Below are positions 45,192-55,777 of a DNA stretch of 64,000 bases, one piece after another. Made by a program: the position numbers and the translations under genes. Under the pieces are notes generated by a model. That model searched no databases. It saw only the letters and a list, made by a program, of their open reading frames with translations, and was not told the origin of the DNA. Source of the DNA: Halobacterium rubrum (GTDB lineage: Archaea > Halobacteriota > Halobacteria > Halobacteriales > Halobacteriaceae); NCBI RefSeq assembly GCF_021729015.1, contig NZ_JAJQQZ010000002.1:310001-374000 (forward strand). The letters are read 5' to 3'. Each line of letters begins with the position of its first letter. Within the stretch, counting starts at the first letter, position 1.

Positions 45192-46301
45192 ATGTCCGAC
45201 GAAGACGAGGCGACCGACGACGGCGGCGACGACGGCGAGGAACGCAGCGCTGCTGAAGAGATGGAGTTCGGCGACCAGCCGTCCGCGCTCGGCGTGAAAG
45301 TCGGGAGCACGCGAACCGTGGTCGCGGCCGGCGACGCCAGTGACCCTGACGTCACGCAGACGCTGACCTGCCTGGCGACCTACGACGACGCGCTCACCGG
45401 CGAGGAACACGTCATCTACGGCGAGGAGGCGGCGACCGAGTACCCGGACCGCGTCCGGTACATGCTGCGCTCGGGGCTGCCCGAGGACGAGGAGACGACC
45501 GGGCTCGCCAAGCGGTTCTTCGAGGAGTTCGCGGCCGCCAACGGTCTCAGCGCGGACTCCGTGGTCGTGTACGCCATCCCGACCATCGACAACGAAGCGG
45601 GGCTAGCACGCCTCGCCGAGATCATCGAGGACGGCCCCGTCGGCGAACGCCGCGTGGCGTCCTACCCGGAGAGCCTCTGTGGCGCGGTTCCCGCCCTCGG
45701 CGACGGTCTCGACGCCATCGAGGACACGTTCGTCGCCGTCAACATGGGGTCGACGAACCTCGAAGCGTGCGCCTACCGCCGCGGCGAACAGCTCGCGCCG
45801 TTCTCGACGGGCGCCGTCACGGGCAGCGAGGTCGACCGGCGCATCGCGAACTACGTCGAGGAGGAGACACAGGGCCGCGTGAACATCGACCTCACGACCG
45901 CCCGCGAGTACAAGGAGGACCACGCCGACTTCGAGGACTACGAGCCGTTCAGCGACATCATCCAGCAGCCCGGCGGCGGCACCTACGAGTTCACCATCGA
46001 GGACGCCGTGATGGACGCCGTCGACGAGTTCGTCGACGACGCGGTCAACGAGGTCGCGAACATCTTCATGCCGGAGTTCGCCAACGACTACATGAAGGTC
46101 TACCAGCAGGCGCTGGACAACCCCGTGGTGTTGACCGGCGGGATGGCCTGCATCCCCGGCATCGTCGGCGAGTTCGAGGACCGGCTGAGCGAGGAGGTCG
46201 GCCGCGAGGTCGAGGCGACGACCGCCGACCGGCCGGAGACGGCGGCCGCCCGGGGTGCGCACCGCATCGCCGAGCGGCTCGTCGACCTCGGCGAGTACTA
46301 G
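45192..46301 (+). CDS. salactin-like actin homologue
   Basis: Actin-superfamily ATPase of 369 residues with an acidic N-terminal extension of about 25. Phosphate loop 1 is GVKVGSTRTVV near 34-44, phosphate loop 2 VAVNMGSTNLEA near 178-189, and the adenosine motif LTGGMACIPGIV near 317. This matches salactin of Halobacterium, a cytoplasmic filament that grows from the poles with dynamic instability and supports chromosome inheritance. FtsA- or MreB-specific insertions are not evident. It stands alone, without a linked partner gene. The upstream G-rich run is the only notable promoter feature. Confidence 0.82.
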   Translation: MSDEDEATDDGGDDGEERSAAEEMEFGDQPSALGVKVGSTRTVVAAGDASDPDVTQTLTCLATYDDALTGEEHVIYGEEAATEYPDRVRYMLRSGLPEDEETTGLAKRFFEEFAAANGLSADSVVVYAIPTIDNEAGLARLAEIIEDGPVGERRVASYPESLCGAVPALGDGLDAIEDTFVAVNMGSTNLEACAYRRGEQLAPFSTGAVTGSEVDRRIANYVEEETQGRVNIDLTTAREYKEDHADFEDYEPFSDIIQQPGGGTYEFTIEDAVMDAVDEFVDDAVNEVANIFMPEFANDYMKVYQQALDNPVVLTGGMACIPGIVGEFEDRLSEEVGREVEATTADRPETAAARGAHRIAERLVDLGEY

Positions 46302-46434
46302 GCGCCAGACGCCGCTACGAGCGACCAGAGCTACCCGGTCCGCTGCGCCGGGAGAGCCGGCGCCGTCTCGGGGCTCGTGAGCGAGTAAGCACCGAGTACC
46401 AAACCTTAAGCCGCGCCATCGACATGCACACTCG

Positions 46435-47313
46435 ATGGCGACTGGCCAGGTGCAGACAGTCGAGGGGACGGAGACTGTCACCCTCGGCGACGGCCGGACG
46501 CTCGCGTACGCCCAGTACGGCGACCCCGACGGCACCCCGGTCGTGTTCTGTCACGGGCTCCCGGGGTCACGCGTGCAGGGGAGCCTCCTGGGAGACGCCG
46601 CCAGCGAGCACGGCGTCCGCGTGCTCGCACCGGACCGCCCCGGAATCGGCCGGTCCGCCGACGCCGGCGTCCGCCCGCTGGCCGACTGGGCCGACGACGT
46701 CGCCGCACTGGCGGACACCGCCGGCCTCGACGACTACGCCGTCGCCGGGTTCTCCGCGGGCGGGCCGCACGCGCTCGCCTGCGCCGCCTGCACGCCGGAG
46801 CGCGTAACGCGCTGCGTCGTCGCGAGTGGCTCGCCGCCGCCGGCGCTGGCGAGCGAACTCGACGGGTTCGTGCGCGCCGCGACCGGCGTCGGCCGGTTCT
46901 CGGCGCACCTCGTGCGGCCGCTGGCGTGGCTGTTCTGTCGGCAGGTCGCGGACGCCACGCGGTTCACCGACGTCGTCGGCGACCCCCGGGACGGCGACCT
47001 CGCGGACCCGCGGCTGGGGGAGACCGGTCGCGTCCTGCTGTCGGACGCCCGGGAGTGCGTCCGGAACGGCCCCCGTGGCGTGGCGACGGAGTTCGCCGCG
47101 CTCGGCCGCGACTGGGGGTTCGACCTCGGACACGTGCCCGTGCCGACCCGGGTCGTGCACGGTGCGTTCGACCAGACGGTGCCCGTGTCTGTCGCACAGC
47201 AGGTGGCCGACACGGTCCCGGGTGCCGAGCTCACCGTCCACGAGAACGCCGGCCACTACCTCGTGCTCACCGACCACGCCGACGACCTCGTGTCCTGGCT
47301 GGCCGACGGGTAG
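46435..47313 (+). CDS. alpha/beta hydrolase
   Basis: Alpha/beta-hydrolase fold protein of 292 residues. HGLPGS at 40-45 forms the oxyanion hole, the nucleophile Ser107 is in GFSAGG, and acidic Asp (HGAFDQTVP) and His (ENAGHYL) complete the triad. The substrate is unknown. A CCTTAAGCC box about 29 nt before the ATG gives a leaderless promoter. Confidence 0.85.
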   Translation: MATGQVQTVEGTETVTLGDGRTLAYAQYGDPDGTPVVFCHGLPGSRVQGSLLGDAASEHGVRVLAPDRPGIGRSADAGVRPLADWADDVAALADTAGLDDYAVAGFSAGGPHALACAACTPERVTRCVVASGSPPPALASELDGFVRAATGVGRFSAHLVRPLAWLFCRQVADATRFTDVVGDPRDGDLADPRLGETGRVLLSDARECVRNGPRGVATEFAALGRDWGFDLGHVPVPTRVVHGAFDQTVPVSVAQQVADTVPGAELTVHENAGHYLVLTDHADDLVSWLADG

Positions 47314-47675
47314 GGGCGAGGACAGCGCTACCGCTGGCTCCCCGACCCCCGGAAAGAACTCGGGTACCCCTACCCGGCGGCTTCCCCTGCGTACCCGGAC
47401 GGTAAATGTCTTGTCAGACCGGCGGGACCGCCCGCTGCGGATTCCCGCAGCGTGAGAATCGCAACAGGATGTAGGGTCGCCCCGGGATTCCGGGCGGACG
47501 TGGACGGCAGTGCGATTGCCGCTCCGTGTCGGACGGGCGCCAGCCGCCGGTGCGTCCTGCGGGCCGGTGGCGGCGCGTTCGTTCCGGGGTTCGGCGACGA
47601 AACACCGAGCGCCGGGGACACCGCGACCGAGTCGACCATCCGGTGCGGGCGGCGAGCAGCCACGAGGACACGACA
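47314..47675. other. 362-bp leader/intergenic region before the SCO gene
   Basis: No gene is called. A TATA-like GGTAAATGTC at about 47401-47410 is followed by a perfect hairpin at 47433-47452. A TSS about 25 nt after the TATA-like element would give a long 5' leader of about 245 nt for the SCO gene. Short overlapping frames here are Arg/Cys-rich and look non-coding. Confidence 0.45.
47433..47452 (+). ncRNA. perfect hairpin CGCTGCGG-ATTC-CCGCAGCG in a possible 5' leader
   Basis: An 8-bp G/C-rich stem with a 4-nt loop, just downstream of the TATA-like box. It could sit at the 5' end of a structured leader for the SCO-TlpA-CcdA operon. A second imperfect stem CCCCGGGATTCCGGG starts at 47480. 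No known riboswitch is recognised. Confidence 0.35.
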
Positions 47676-48347
47676 ATGCGCCGACGAACCTACCTGTCGC
47701 TCGCCGGGAGCGCCGCGGTGGCCGGGACGGCCGGCTGCCTCGGCGCGCTCGGGGGCGGCGACGACACGCCGACGGTGTTGAGCGAGCCAGACAGACGGTA
47801 CGACAGCGAGGACCTCCCCTACCCGGCGTGGGGCGAGCGCGTCCCCGACGTGACACTCCCGGCGCCGCTCCTTGGCGGTGAGGTCTCCACGCGGGACGTG
47901 ACACAGCCGGCGCTGTACACGTTCTTCTACAGCCACTGCAACACGGTCTGCCCGGTGCTGATCTCGACGATGCGGAACGTCCAGACGCACGCTGCCAACG
48001 AGGGGTACGCCGGCGAGGTGTCGCTGCTACCGGTGACCTTCGACCCCGAGCGAGACACCGTCGACCGCCTCCGGGCGTACGCCGGCGAGATGAACGTCGA
48101 CGTCGACGCCGACAGCTGGACGTTCCTCCGGCCGGAGAGCCCGGAGCGCGCCGAGACGGTGGTCTCGGAGGCGTTCGGCGTGACGTTCGAGCGCACGCAC
48201 CCGGAGGACATGGAGATGTACATGTTCACGCACTCGGCGCTGACGTTCCTCGTGAACGGCGACGGCTACGTGGAGCGGGCCTACCGGTCGAAGGCGCCGA
48301 ACGAGGACCAGATACTGGACGACCTCGCGGCGGTGAGGCAGGCGTGA
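47676..48347 (+). CDS. SCO1/SenC family copper chaperone-like lipoprotein
   Basis: Thioredoxin-fold protein of 223 residues. An MRRRTYLSL Tat-like start and lipobox ending at Cys21 point to surface anchoring. Copper ligands Cys88-X3-Cys92 (FYSHCNTVCP) and His186 (MFTHSALTF) are in place as in SCO proteins, which deliver or reduce copper for the CuA site of cytochrome oxidase. It is the first gene of a three-gene unit with TlpA and CcdA, overlapping the next gene by 4 nt. Confidence 0.9.
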   Translation: MRRRTYLSLAGSAAVAGTAGCLGALGGGDDTPTVLSEPDRRYDSEDLPYPAWGERVPDVTLPAPLLGGEVSTRDVTQPALYTFFYSHCNTVCPVLISTMRNVQTHAANEGYAGEVSLLPVTFDPERDTVDRLRAYAGEMNVDVDADSWTFLRPESPERAETVVSEAFGVTFERTHPEDMEMYMFTHSALTFLVNGDGYVERAYRSKAPNEDQILDDLAAVRQA

Positions 48348-48880
48348 AGCGACGCCGGGTGCTCGGGGCGCTGGCGGGCGCGGGGCTGACCGGCACCAGC
48401 CTCTGGGTCGCCCGGAACGGGGTGCCTCGCCCCGGCGAGGGCGACGGCGGCCCGGCCGGACTACCTCTGGAGGTCGAGACCCTCGACGCGCCCGGGTCGA
48501 CGGCTGGCACCGCGACCGTCCCGCAGCCGGGGACGCCGACCGTCGTCGACCTGTTCGCGACGTGGTGTGCGCCCTGCGACGAACAGCTCGCCGAGCTCCG
48601 GGCGGTCCGCGAGGACTACCTCGATGTGGCGTTCGTCTCGGTAACCAACGAGCGCGTCGGCGACACGCTGACCCGCGAGGACATCGCGGACTGGTGGCGC
48701 GAGCACGGCGGGGCGTGGTCCGTCGGCATCGACCCCGGGAGCGAGCTGCTGGCGGCGTTCGGCGCGAGCGCGCTGCCGTTCGTCGCCGTCGCCGACGCCG
48801 ACGGCCGAATCGTCGCCGAGTACAGCGGCGTCGCCGCGGCGAGCGACCTCCGGGACGACCTCGACGACCTCGACGCATGA
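48344..48880 (+). CDS. TlpA-like thioredoxin-fold protein
   Basis: Exported thioredoxin-like protein of 178 residues. An N-terminal KRRR with a hydrophobic segment acts as anchor or signal, and WCAPC with redox Cys75 and Cys78 follows in FATWCAPCDEQ. ALPFVAVAD supplies the cis-Pro. It would receive electrons from CcdA to keep SCO or apocytochrome thiols reduced. The GTG overlaps the SCO stop and the stop overlaps the ccdA ATG. Confidence 0.88.
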   Translation: MKRRRVLGALAGAGLTGTSLWVARNGVPRPGEGDGGPAGLPLEVETLDAPGSTAGTATVPQPGTPTVVDLFATWCAPCDEQLAELRAVREDYLDVAFVSVTNERVGDTLTREDIADWWREHGGAWSVGIDPGSELLAAFGASALPFVAVADADGRIVAEYSGVAAASDLRDDLDDLDA

Positions 48881-49548
48881 CCGCCAGCGCCTCGGTCGTG
48901 GGCGCCGCCGCGTTCGCTGCGGGGACCGGCGTCGCGACGTTCTTCGCGCCGTGTGCGTTCCCGCTGCTGCCGGGGTACGTCGGCTTCTACGTCGCGGAGA
49001 GCGACAGCGACACGGCCGTAGTGGCGGCCGCTGTCGCCGCCGCAGTCGGCGCCGTCACCGCGATAGCGGCCGTCGCCGGGCTCGTGCTGGCGGTCGGCCA
49101 GCCGGCCAGAGACGCCCTCCCGGTGCTCGAGCCGGTCATCGGGCTCGGGCTGGTCGCCTTCGGCGCACTCGTCCTGACCGGGCGCAGCCCCGAGGTGCGG
49201 GTCCCGTTGCCCGAGCGCCCCACGTCCGTGCTCGGGTTCGGAGCGTTCGGCGCCGTCTACGCCGTCGCGGCGGCGGGCTGCGTCGTCCCGCTGTTCGTCG
49301 GCGTCGTCGCGCAGGTGCTCGCACTCCCGGCGGCCGGCGCCACCGCAGTGCTCGGCGCCTACGCCGGCGGGGTGGCGGCGCCGCTGGTCGGCGTCACGCT
49401 GCTGGCCGGCGCCGGCGTCGACGCGTGGCGGGACCTCGGCGCGCACGCCGGCAGCGTCCAGCGACTGGCCGGCGTCGTGATGGTGCTGGCCGGCCTCGGC
49501 CAGTTCTACCTCGCCGTCTTCGAGCTGAACGTCCTCGGAATCGCGTGA
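48877..49548 (+). CDS. ccdA: CcdA/DsbD-type thiol-disulfide membrane transporter
   Basis: Integral membrane protein of 223 residues with six predicted helices. The redox cysteines are Cys26 in FFAPCAFPLLPG and Cys135 in AAAGCVVPLF, the arrangement of CcdA. It passes electrons from cytoplasmic thioredoxin across the membrane to TlpA/SCO. ATGA overlap with the tlpA-like gene supports one operon. It ends 9 nt from the convergent P-type ATPase. Confidence 0.9.
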   Translation: MTASASVVGAAAFAAGTGVATFFAPCAFPLLPGYVGFYVAESDSDTAVVAAAVAAAVGAVTAIAAVAGLVLAVGQPARDALPVLEPVIGLGLVAFGALVLTGRSPEVRVPLPERPTSVLGFGAFGAVYAVAAAGCVVPLFVGVVAQVLALPAAGATAVLGAYAGGVAAPLVGVTLLAGAGVDAWRDLGAHAGSVQRLAGVVMVLAGLGQFYLAVFELNVLGIA

Positions 49549-49557
49549 GTCCGCCGG

Positions 49558-51843
<2,286 letters not shown>

Positions 51844-51898
51844 TGTCCGGGGCTAGGGACCGCTCCGTTATGAAGTCCGCTGCTACGAACCGGGTGAT

Positions 51899-51919
51899 AG
51901 TTGTTCGTTCTTAACAACT
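51899..51919. promoter_or_regulatory. dyad AGTTGTT-N7-AACAACT upstream of the P1B ATPase
   Basis: Perfect 7-bp arms, 56-76 nt upstream of the ATPase start. The GTTGTT half-site also occurs in the promoters of the NikR-like gene and of the small HTH gene at 53294, suggesting a common metal-responsive regulator. Confidence 0.4.
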
Positions 51920-52009
51920 GAGACCGATTGTATTACTAACTCGGGGCTCGGTTCCCACCGACCGGTCGGCGGCAGTGGCTTTACGCCCTGCCGCCGGCAA
52001 CCCCCCGCC

Positions 52010-52534
52010 ATGGAGGAGTTCGTCGCCGAGAACCTGCAACGGTACGCCGACACGCAGGGCGTACTCCCCGAGCGCCTCGACGAGTTCGGGGCGGCCTACC
52101 GCGAGCAGGGCTACCTGACGCGCAGCCAGCTGTACGACGTCGCTTACGAGTCCTCGACGCGCAGCGCGTACCACGTCGAGAAGAATCCCGAGGACCGCTG
52201 CCGTGAGGTCACGAGCAACGTCCTCGACGTCGAGGGCGACTTCTCGAAGATACAGCTGCTGACCGGGCTGTCGGGGTTCAAGGCGCCGACGGCGTCCTGC
52301 GTGCTGGCGGCCGTCGACCCGGAACGCCACGCCGTCGTGGACACTCGGGTGTGGGCGTCCCTCGAGCGGAAGGGGTACCTCGACGGCCGGAAGGAGAGTT
52401 TCGACAGCGCCGACTACGTGGCGATGATTCGGCCCATCCGGGAGATCGCAGCGGAGTCGGGGTACTCGGCCGCCGAGGTCGGGTACGCGCTGTTCGCGCA
52501 CGACGACCACGTCCGCGAGGGGACGCTCCACTAG
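52010..52534 (+). CDS. HhH-GPD-like protein, possible DNA glycosylase relative
   Basis: The 174-residue protein has central [33 protein letters not shown] (about 84-116). This resembles the helix-hairpin-helix and Asp motif of the HhH-GPD DNA-glycosylase superfamily (VVDTRVW). The rest is helical and I see no catalytic Lys in the usual place. It could be a glycosylase, or a non-catalytic relative with unknown binding. The assignment is tentative. It precedes nikR on the same strand. Confidence 0.5.
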   Translation: MEEFVAENLQRYADTQGVLPERLDEFGAAYREQGYLTRSQLYDVAYESSTRSAYHVEKNPEDRCREVTSNVLDVEGDFSKIQLLTGLSGFKAPTASCVLAAVDPERHAVVDTRVWASLERKGYLDGRKESFDSADYVAMIRPIREIAAESGYSAAEVGYALFAHDDHVREGTLH

Positions 52535-52573
52535 TAACTACCCCGCCCAGACGGCGGGTATGATAGCATATTT

Positions 52574-52600
52574 TAACAACTCGCGGCGCCCGTGTTGTTA
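52574..52600. promoter_or_regulatory. inverted repeat TAACAAC-N13-GTTGTTA at the nikR start
   Basis: Perfect 7-bp arms that begin just after the TATA-like CATATTTTA and end 1 nt before the ATG of the NikR-like gene, so it spans the transcription start. An autoregulatory operator is the obvious reading. Arm orientation and spacing differ from the dyad at 51899. Confidence 0.45.
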
Positions 52601-52601
52601 C

Positions 52602-53030
52602 ATGAGCGTCGTCAGCGTCTCTATGCCGGAAGAACTGCTCGAACGACTCGACGACTTCGCCGAGGACCACGGCTACACGGGCCGCAGCGAGGTCGTCCGG
52701 GAGGCCAGCCGGAACCTCCTGGGCGAGTTCGAGGACAAGAAACTGGAGGGCCGCGAGCTGATGGGCGTGGTCACCGTCGTCTTCGACTACGAGACGACGA
52801 ACGTCGAAGAGAAGATGATGCACCTGCGCCACGAGCACGAGGACCTCGTGGCGTCGAACTTCCACAGCCACGTCGGCAGCCACCACTGCATGGAGCTGTT
52901 CGTCCTGGAGGGCGGCCTCGAGGAGATTTCGGCGTTCGTCGGGAAGATCCGCGCGACCCAGGACACGCTGACCATCGACTACTCGGTGCTGCCGGTCGAC
53001 GACTTCGGGCCGCTGTCGGACGTGAACTGA
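52602..53030 (+). CDS. nikR: NikR-type ribbon-helix-helix nickel regulator
   Basis: CopG/NikR family regulator of 142 residues. The N-terminal ribbon-helix-helix [34 protein letters not shown] is followed by the ACT-like Ni domain. His77, His88, His90 and Cys96 occupy the exact positions of the four high-affinity nickel ligands known in E. coli NikR (H76, H87, H89, C95), shifted by one. The ATG is leaderless, about 32 nt after CATATTTTA. No nickel transporter lies next to it; the dyads here suggest self-control and perhaps control of the P1B ATPase. Confidence 0.9.
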   Translation: MSVVSVSMPEELLERLDDFAEDHGYTGRSEVVREASRNLLGEFEDKKLEGRELMGVVTVVFDYETTNVEEKMMHLRHEHEDLVASNFHSHVGSHHCMELFVLEGGLEEISAFVGKIRATQDTLTIDYSVLPVDDFGPLSDVN

Positions 53031-53054
53031 CGCGGAGAACGGGCGGGACGCCGG

Positions 53055-53294
53055 TCAGGCCTGCTGGGCGACCCAGCGACCGTCGTCGTGCTCGGCGACG
53101 AGCTCGTTCTCGCGGAGGTCGGGGAGCACGCGCAGCAGCGTGAGCAGCGGCAGTTCGAGGTCGGCTTTGAGTTCTTCGAGGGTGGCGCCGCCCTGCACGG
53201 CGAGGTAGAGGTAGACGAGTTTGCGGCGGTCCGACTCGATGTTCCGCACGGACGACAGGACGCCTGCGGGGGCGTCCAGTTGCGTAGCGCTCAT
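53055..53294 (-). CDS. small winged-helix protein
   Basis: The 79-residue protein has a compact HTH pattern (RRKLVYLYLAVQGGATLEELKADLELPLLTLLRVLPDLRENELV) like TrmB/MarR-type winged helices, but no effector domain. It may be a DNA-binding regulator or a truncated TrmB-like protein. A TTTTATTATC box on the minus strand is about 28 nt before the ATG, and an AGTTGTTCG half-site at 53305-53313 lies between box and start. It is convergent with nikR. Confidence 0.6.
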   Translation of the reverse strand: MSATQLDAPAGVLSSVRNIESDRRKLVYLYLAVQGGATLEELKADLELPLLTLLRVLPDLRENELVAEHDDGRWVAQQA

Positions 53295-53385
53295 ACCCTG
53301 GCCCAGTTGTTCGACGATAATAAAACTAGGTTACTACGTTTGTCGAAACCGGGTGGGAGTGCCGCCGCAGTCGGCGCCGAGAGCG

Positions 53386-54000
53386 CTACTCCTCGACGCG
53401 CGTGCTGATCTCCTCGGCGACCCGGCCCCCGGGGTACCGGAGCCGGCCCGACTCGACCTCGTAGACGTAGCCGTTGACCTCTGCGTCCACCAGCGGGTGT
53501 TCCTCGAGGTACCGGACCTGAGCGGCACAGGCCTCGTCGATGTCGTCGGTCATCCGCACCCAGTCGGCGACCGAGGCGTCGCCGAGGGAGAGTTCGGGCA
53601 GCGCCGGGTCGAGGTCCACGCCGTCGAGGTCGCCGCCCGCTGCGGCTTCCAGTCCCTCGACGACGGCGTCGTCGGGCGCGCTCATCATCCCGCAGTCGGT
53701 GTGGTTGACGACGATGATCTCCTCGGTGTCGAAGAACTGCGTGGTGAGCGCCGCCGACCGCACCACGTCGTCGGTCACCTTCCCGCCGGCGTTGCGGTAG
53801 ATCTGGGCGTCCCCGAGCTCGATGCCGAGCGCGTCCTCGACGGGGATGCGTTCGTCCATGCAGGCGACGACGAGCAGGCGCTCGTCGGTCGGGATGCCCT
53901 CTCGTCGCCGGCGCGCCCAGTCGTCGTGGGCGTCGACGCTCTCGTCGACGTGTTCGTGGAAGTGGCCGTGCTCGTGGTCGTGAGAGTTAGTCTCGGACAT
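53386..54000 (-). CDS. beta-class carbonic anhydrase-like protein
   Basis: Zinc enzyme of 204 residues. Cys47-X-Asp49-X-Arg51 (ACMDERI) and His100-X2-Cys103 (HTDCGM) are the beta-carbonic-anhydrase metal and proton-relay set. The His-rich N-terminus (HDHEHGHFHEHVDES) may buffer or pre-bind zinc. It probably interconverts CO2 and bicarbonate in the cytoplasm. The first ATG before the His-rich stretch was chosen; no clear TATA box was found. Confidence 0.82.
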   Translation of the reverse strand: MSETNSHDHEHGHFHEHVDESVDAHDDWARRRREGIPTDERLLVVACMDERIPVEDALGIELGDAQIYRNAGGKVTDDVVRSAALTTQFFDTEEIIVVNHTDCGMMSAPDDAVVEGLEAAAGGDLDGVDLDPALPELSLGDASVADWVRMTDDIDEACAAQVRYLEEHPLVDAEVNGYVYEVESGRLRYPGGRVAEEISTRVEE

Positions 54001-54116
54001 GCGCGTGTGGTCCTGTGAGCGGCTGCTCCCTGGGTGTTGGCGAGTCGGCAGGAATGGAGAACGAACCGAACACGCGGCCAAGTTCGCCGCGACAGCGGCG
54101 CCGGCCGGTCGGCGGG

Positions 54117-54686
54117 TCAGTCGCCGGCGGGAGCGGCGGCCTCGAGGACGAACGTCTCGGGGCGGACCGCCTCGCGGCCGACGTCGAAGCCGTGGTCGCG
54201 GAGCGCGTCGGCCGCCGTCGCGGCGTCGAAGCGCTCGTCGACCGGCGGTCCGGCCTCACCGCTCCCGGAGGCCGCCCAGTCGACGACGACCAGCCGGCCG
54301 CCGGGCGCGAGCACGCGAGCAATCTCGGCGAGGGCGTCGTCGCCGGCGAACTCGTGGTACGTCATCGTCGAGAACGCGGCGTCCAGCGCACCGTCCGCGA
54401 ACGGCAGGTCGCCGACGCCGCTCGTGACGAGGTCGACGTTCTCGGGGACGCCTTTCTCCCGGTAGTAGTCGTGCATCGCTTCCTGCACGTCGACGGCGTG
54501 AACGCGGCCGGCGTGCGGGGCGACGTCGTCGGTGAAGAAGCCCGTGCCGCTCCCGAGGTCGGCGACGGCGTCCTCGGAGTCGAGCGCGAGCGCGCCGACC
54601 AGTTCCTCGGCGGAGAGGAACCGGTAGCGGCGCTCCGGCCGCTCGAGTTTGTCCGCGCGCGAGGCGTCGAAGGTGTGGAATCCCAT
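54117..54686 (-). CDS. SAM-dependent methyltransferase (class I)
   Basis: Rossmann methyltransferase of 189 residues. Motif I VADLGSGTGFFTDDV is near 43-57, VHAVDVQEAM follows, and motif IV/VI ALDAAFSTMTYHEFAG near 98-113 is typical of ubiE-like or arsM-like families. The acceptor is unknown. The ATG shares its A with the TGA of the DUF302 gene (TGATG), so both are on the transcript from the dyad promoter at 55134. Confidence 0.82.
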   Translation of the reverse strand: MGFHTFDASRADKLERPERRYRFLSAEELVGALALDSEDAVADLGSGTGFFTDDVAPHAGRVHAVDVQEAMHDYYREKGVPENVDLVTSGVGDLPFADGALDAAFSTMTYHEFAGDDALAEIARVLAPGGRLVVVDWAASGSGEAGPPVDERFDAATAADALRDHGFDVGREAVRPETFVLEAAAPAGD

Positions 54687-55126
54687 CAGAGGTTCTCGAA
54701 CGCTTCGTCGACAATCTCGCCGGTGGTGGCGACGATGTCCGCCATCTCGTCGTCGTCGGGCGCGAGGCCGACGAGTCGCGCGATGCGCATGATGGAGACG
54801 TGGTAGACGCGCTGACGGCCGGGCTCCTCCTCCCAGACGACGACGTTGCACGGCATCAGGGCGCCGAGGCGGTTGTCCGTCGCGTCGAGCGCGCGGTCGG
54901 CGACCTCGGGGTTGCAGGCGCCGAGCACGTAGTAGGGGTCGCGGTCCGCGTCGACCTTCTCGTTGAGCATCTCCGAGGGCGAGAACTCCACGGGGACGCC
55001 GAAGCCGGCCTCCGTGAAGACGTCGCGGACGTACTCGATGGCTTCCTCGTGGTCCATCTCGAGGGTGGTCTGCTGTTCACCGACGTCGTCCGGGTCGATC
55101 TCTGCAGGGTCGATAGGGAGCACCAT
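54686..55126 (-). CDS. DUF302 family protein
   Basis: Protein of 146 residues with the DUF302 core (EEAIEYVRDVFTEAGFGVPVEF, then LGACNPEVADRALD and LMPCNVVVWEEE). DUF302 proteins have no settled function and often accompany thioredoxin or sulfur-redox genes; two conserved-looking Cys lie in the two motifs. It heads a two-gene unit with the methyltransferase. On the minus strand AGTATTTGC at 55151-55159 is about 29 nt before the ATG and lies inside the dyad. Confidence 0.85.
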   Translation of the reverse strand: MVLPIDPAEIDPDDVGEQQTTLEMDHEEAIEYVRDVFTEAGFGVPVEFSPSEMLNEKVDADRDPYYVLGACNPEVADRALDATDNRLGALMPCNVVVWEEEPGRQRVYHVSIMRIARLVGLAPDDDEMADIVATTGEIVDEAFENL

Positions 55127-55133
55127 TCTGGTT

Positions 55134-55159
55134 AGTATTGGGCGAGACGAGCAAATACT
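55134..55159. promoter_or_regulatory. sulfur-region dyad A (ATTG-N11-CAAA), DUF302 promoter
   Basis: AGTATTG (55134-55140) and CAAATACT (55152-55159) flank an 11-bp spacer; it is a one-mismatch copy of ATTG-N11-CAAT. It overlaps both the TATA-like element and transcription start of the DUF302 gene. Confidence 0.55.
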
Positions 55160-55280
55160 CTTGGGGTACGAGTACCCGCTGGCCGTCTCGCGCCAGCGCA
55201 CTCGAACCGCCACGTGCGACCGACCGAACGTGAGAAACGGGGTGAGCCGGGCGCTACGAGCCAGTCCGCCCGCGACTCAG

Positions 55281-55301
55281 TATTGTGTATTATGTGCACA
55301 A
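55281..55301. promoter_or_regulatory. sulfur-region dyad B (TATTG-N11-CACAA), thioredoxin promoter
   Basis: One-mismatch copy of the dyad, immediately upstream of the CGAATAAGG TATA-like box (55302-55310) of the thioredoxin gene. Confidence 0.55.
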
Positions 55302-55334
55302 CGAATAAGGCGGCGGCCGCCCTACTGCCGACCA

Positions 55335-55772
55335 ATGACAGACGACGCCGAACTCGCGGAGATTCGCGAACAGAAGCTCGCGGAGCTGCAGGAGCGAGCG
55401 GCCGACGGCCGGTTCGACGAGGGAGACGACGAGACGGACACCGGCGCCGGCACGCCGGACGTGCCGCAGTCCGTCGACGGCGCTGCCGGCCTCGACTCGC
55501 TGCTGGAGGCCCACGACGTGGTGCTGGCCGACTTCTACGCGGACTGGTGTGGGCCCTGCCAGATGCTCGAGCCGGTCGTCGAGACCGTCGCCGCCGAGAC
55601 CGACGCCGCCGTCGCCAAGGTCGACGTCGACGCCAACCAGCCGCTGGCCGCCGAGTACGGCGTCCGCGGCGTCCCCACCCTCGTCCTGTTCGCGGACGGG
55701 CAGCCCGTCGAGCGGCTGGTCGGCGCGCAGGACGAGTCCCGGCTCCGGACGACCGTCGAGGCCTACACCTGA
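55335..55772 (+). CDS. thioredoxin
   Basis: Thioredoxin of 145 residues with an extra acidic N-terminus of about 45 residues (helical, LAEIREQKLAELQERAADGRF). Active-site Cys72-Gly-Pro-Cys75 is in DWCGPCQM, and GVRGVPTLVLF gives the cis-Pro. It is cytoplasmic. The ATG is about 28 nt after CGAATAAGG, so leaderless. The dyad B promoter links it to the sulfur genes, and it probably supplies electrons for persulfide or disulfide reduction. Followed 5 nt later by an M20 peptidase gene. Confidence 0.92.
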   Translation: MTDDAELAEIREQKLAELQERAADGRFDEGDDETDTGAGTPDVPQSVDGAAGLDSLLEAHDVVLADFYADWCGPCQMLEPVVETVAAETDAAVAKVDVDANQPLAAEYGVRGVPTLVLFADGQPVERLVGAQDESRLRTTVEAYT

Positions 55773-55777
55773 CCACC

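Noticed and set aside
51899-52600. One common palindrome for NikR at both promoters
   Set aside because: The two have the same half-site but opposite arm orientation and spacing of 7 versus 13 bp; kept only as a half-site finding.
55292-55337. Earlier ATG at 55292 as thioredoxin start
   Set aside because: It lies inside dyad B and in a different frame; the ATG at 55335 fits a leaderless start.
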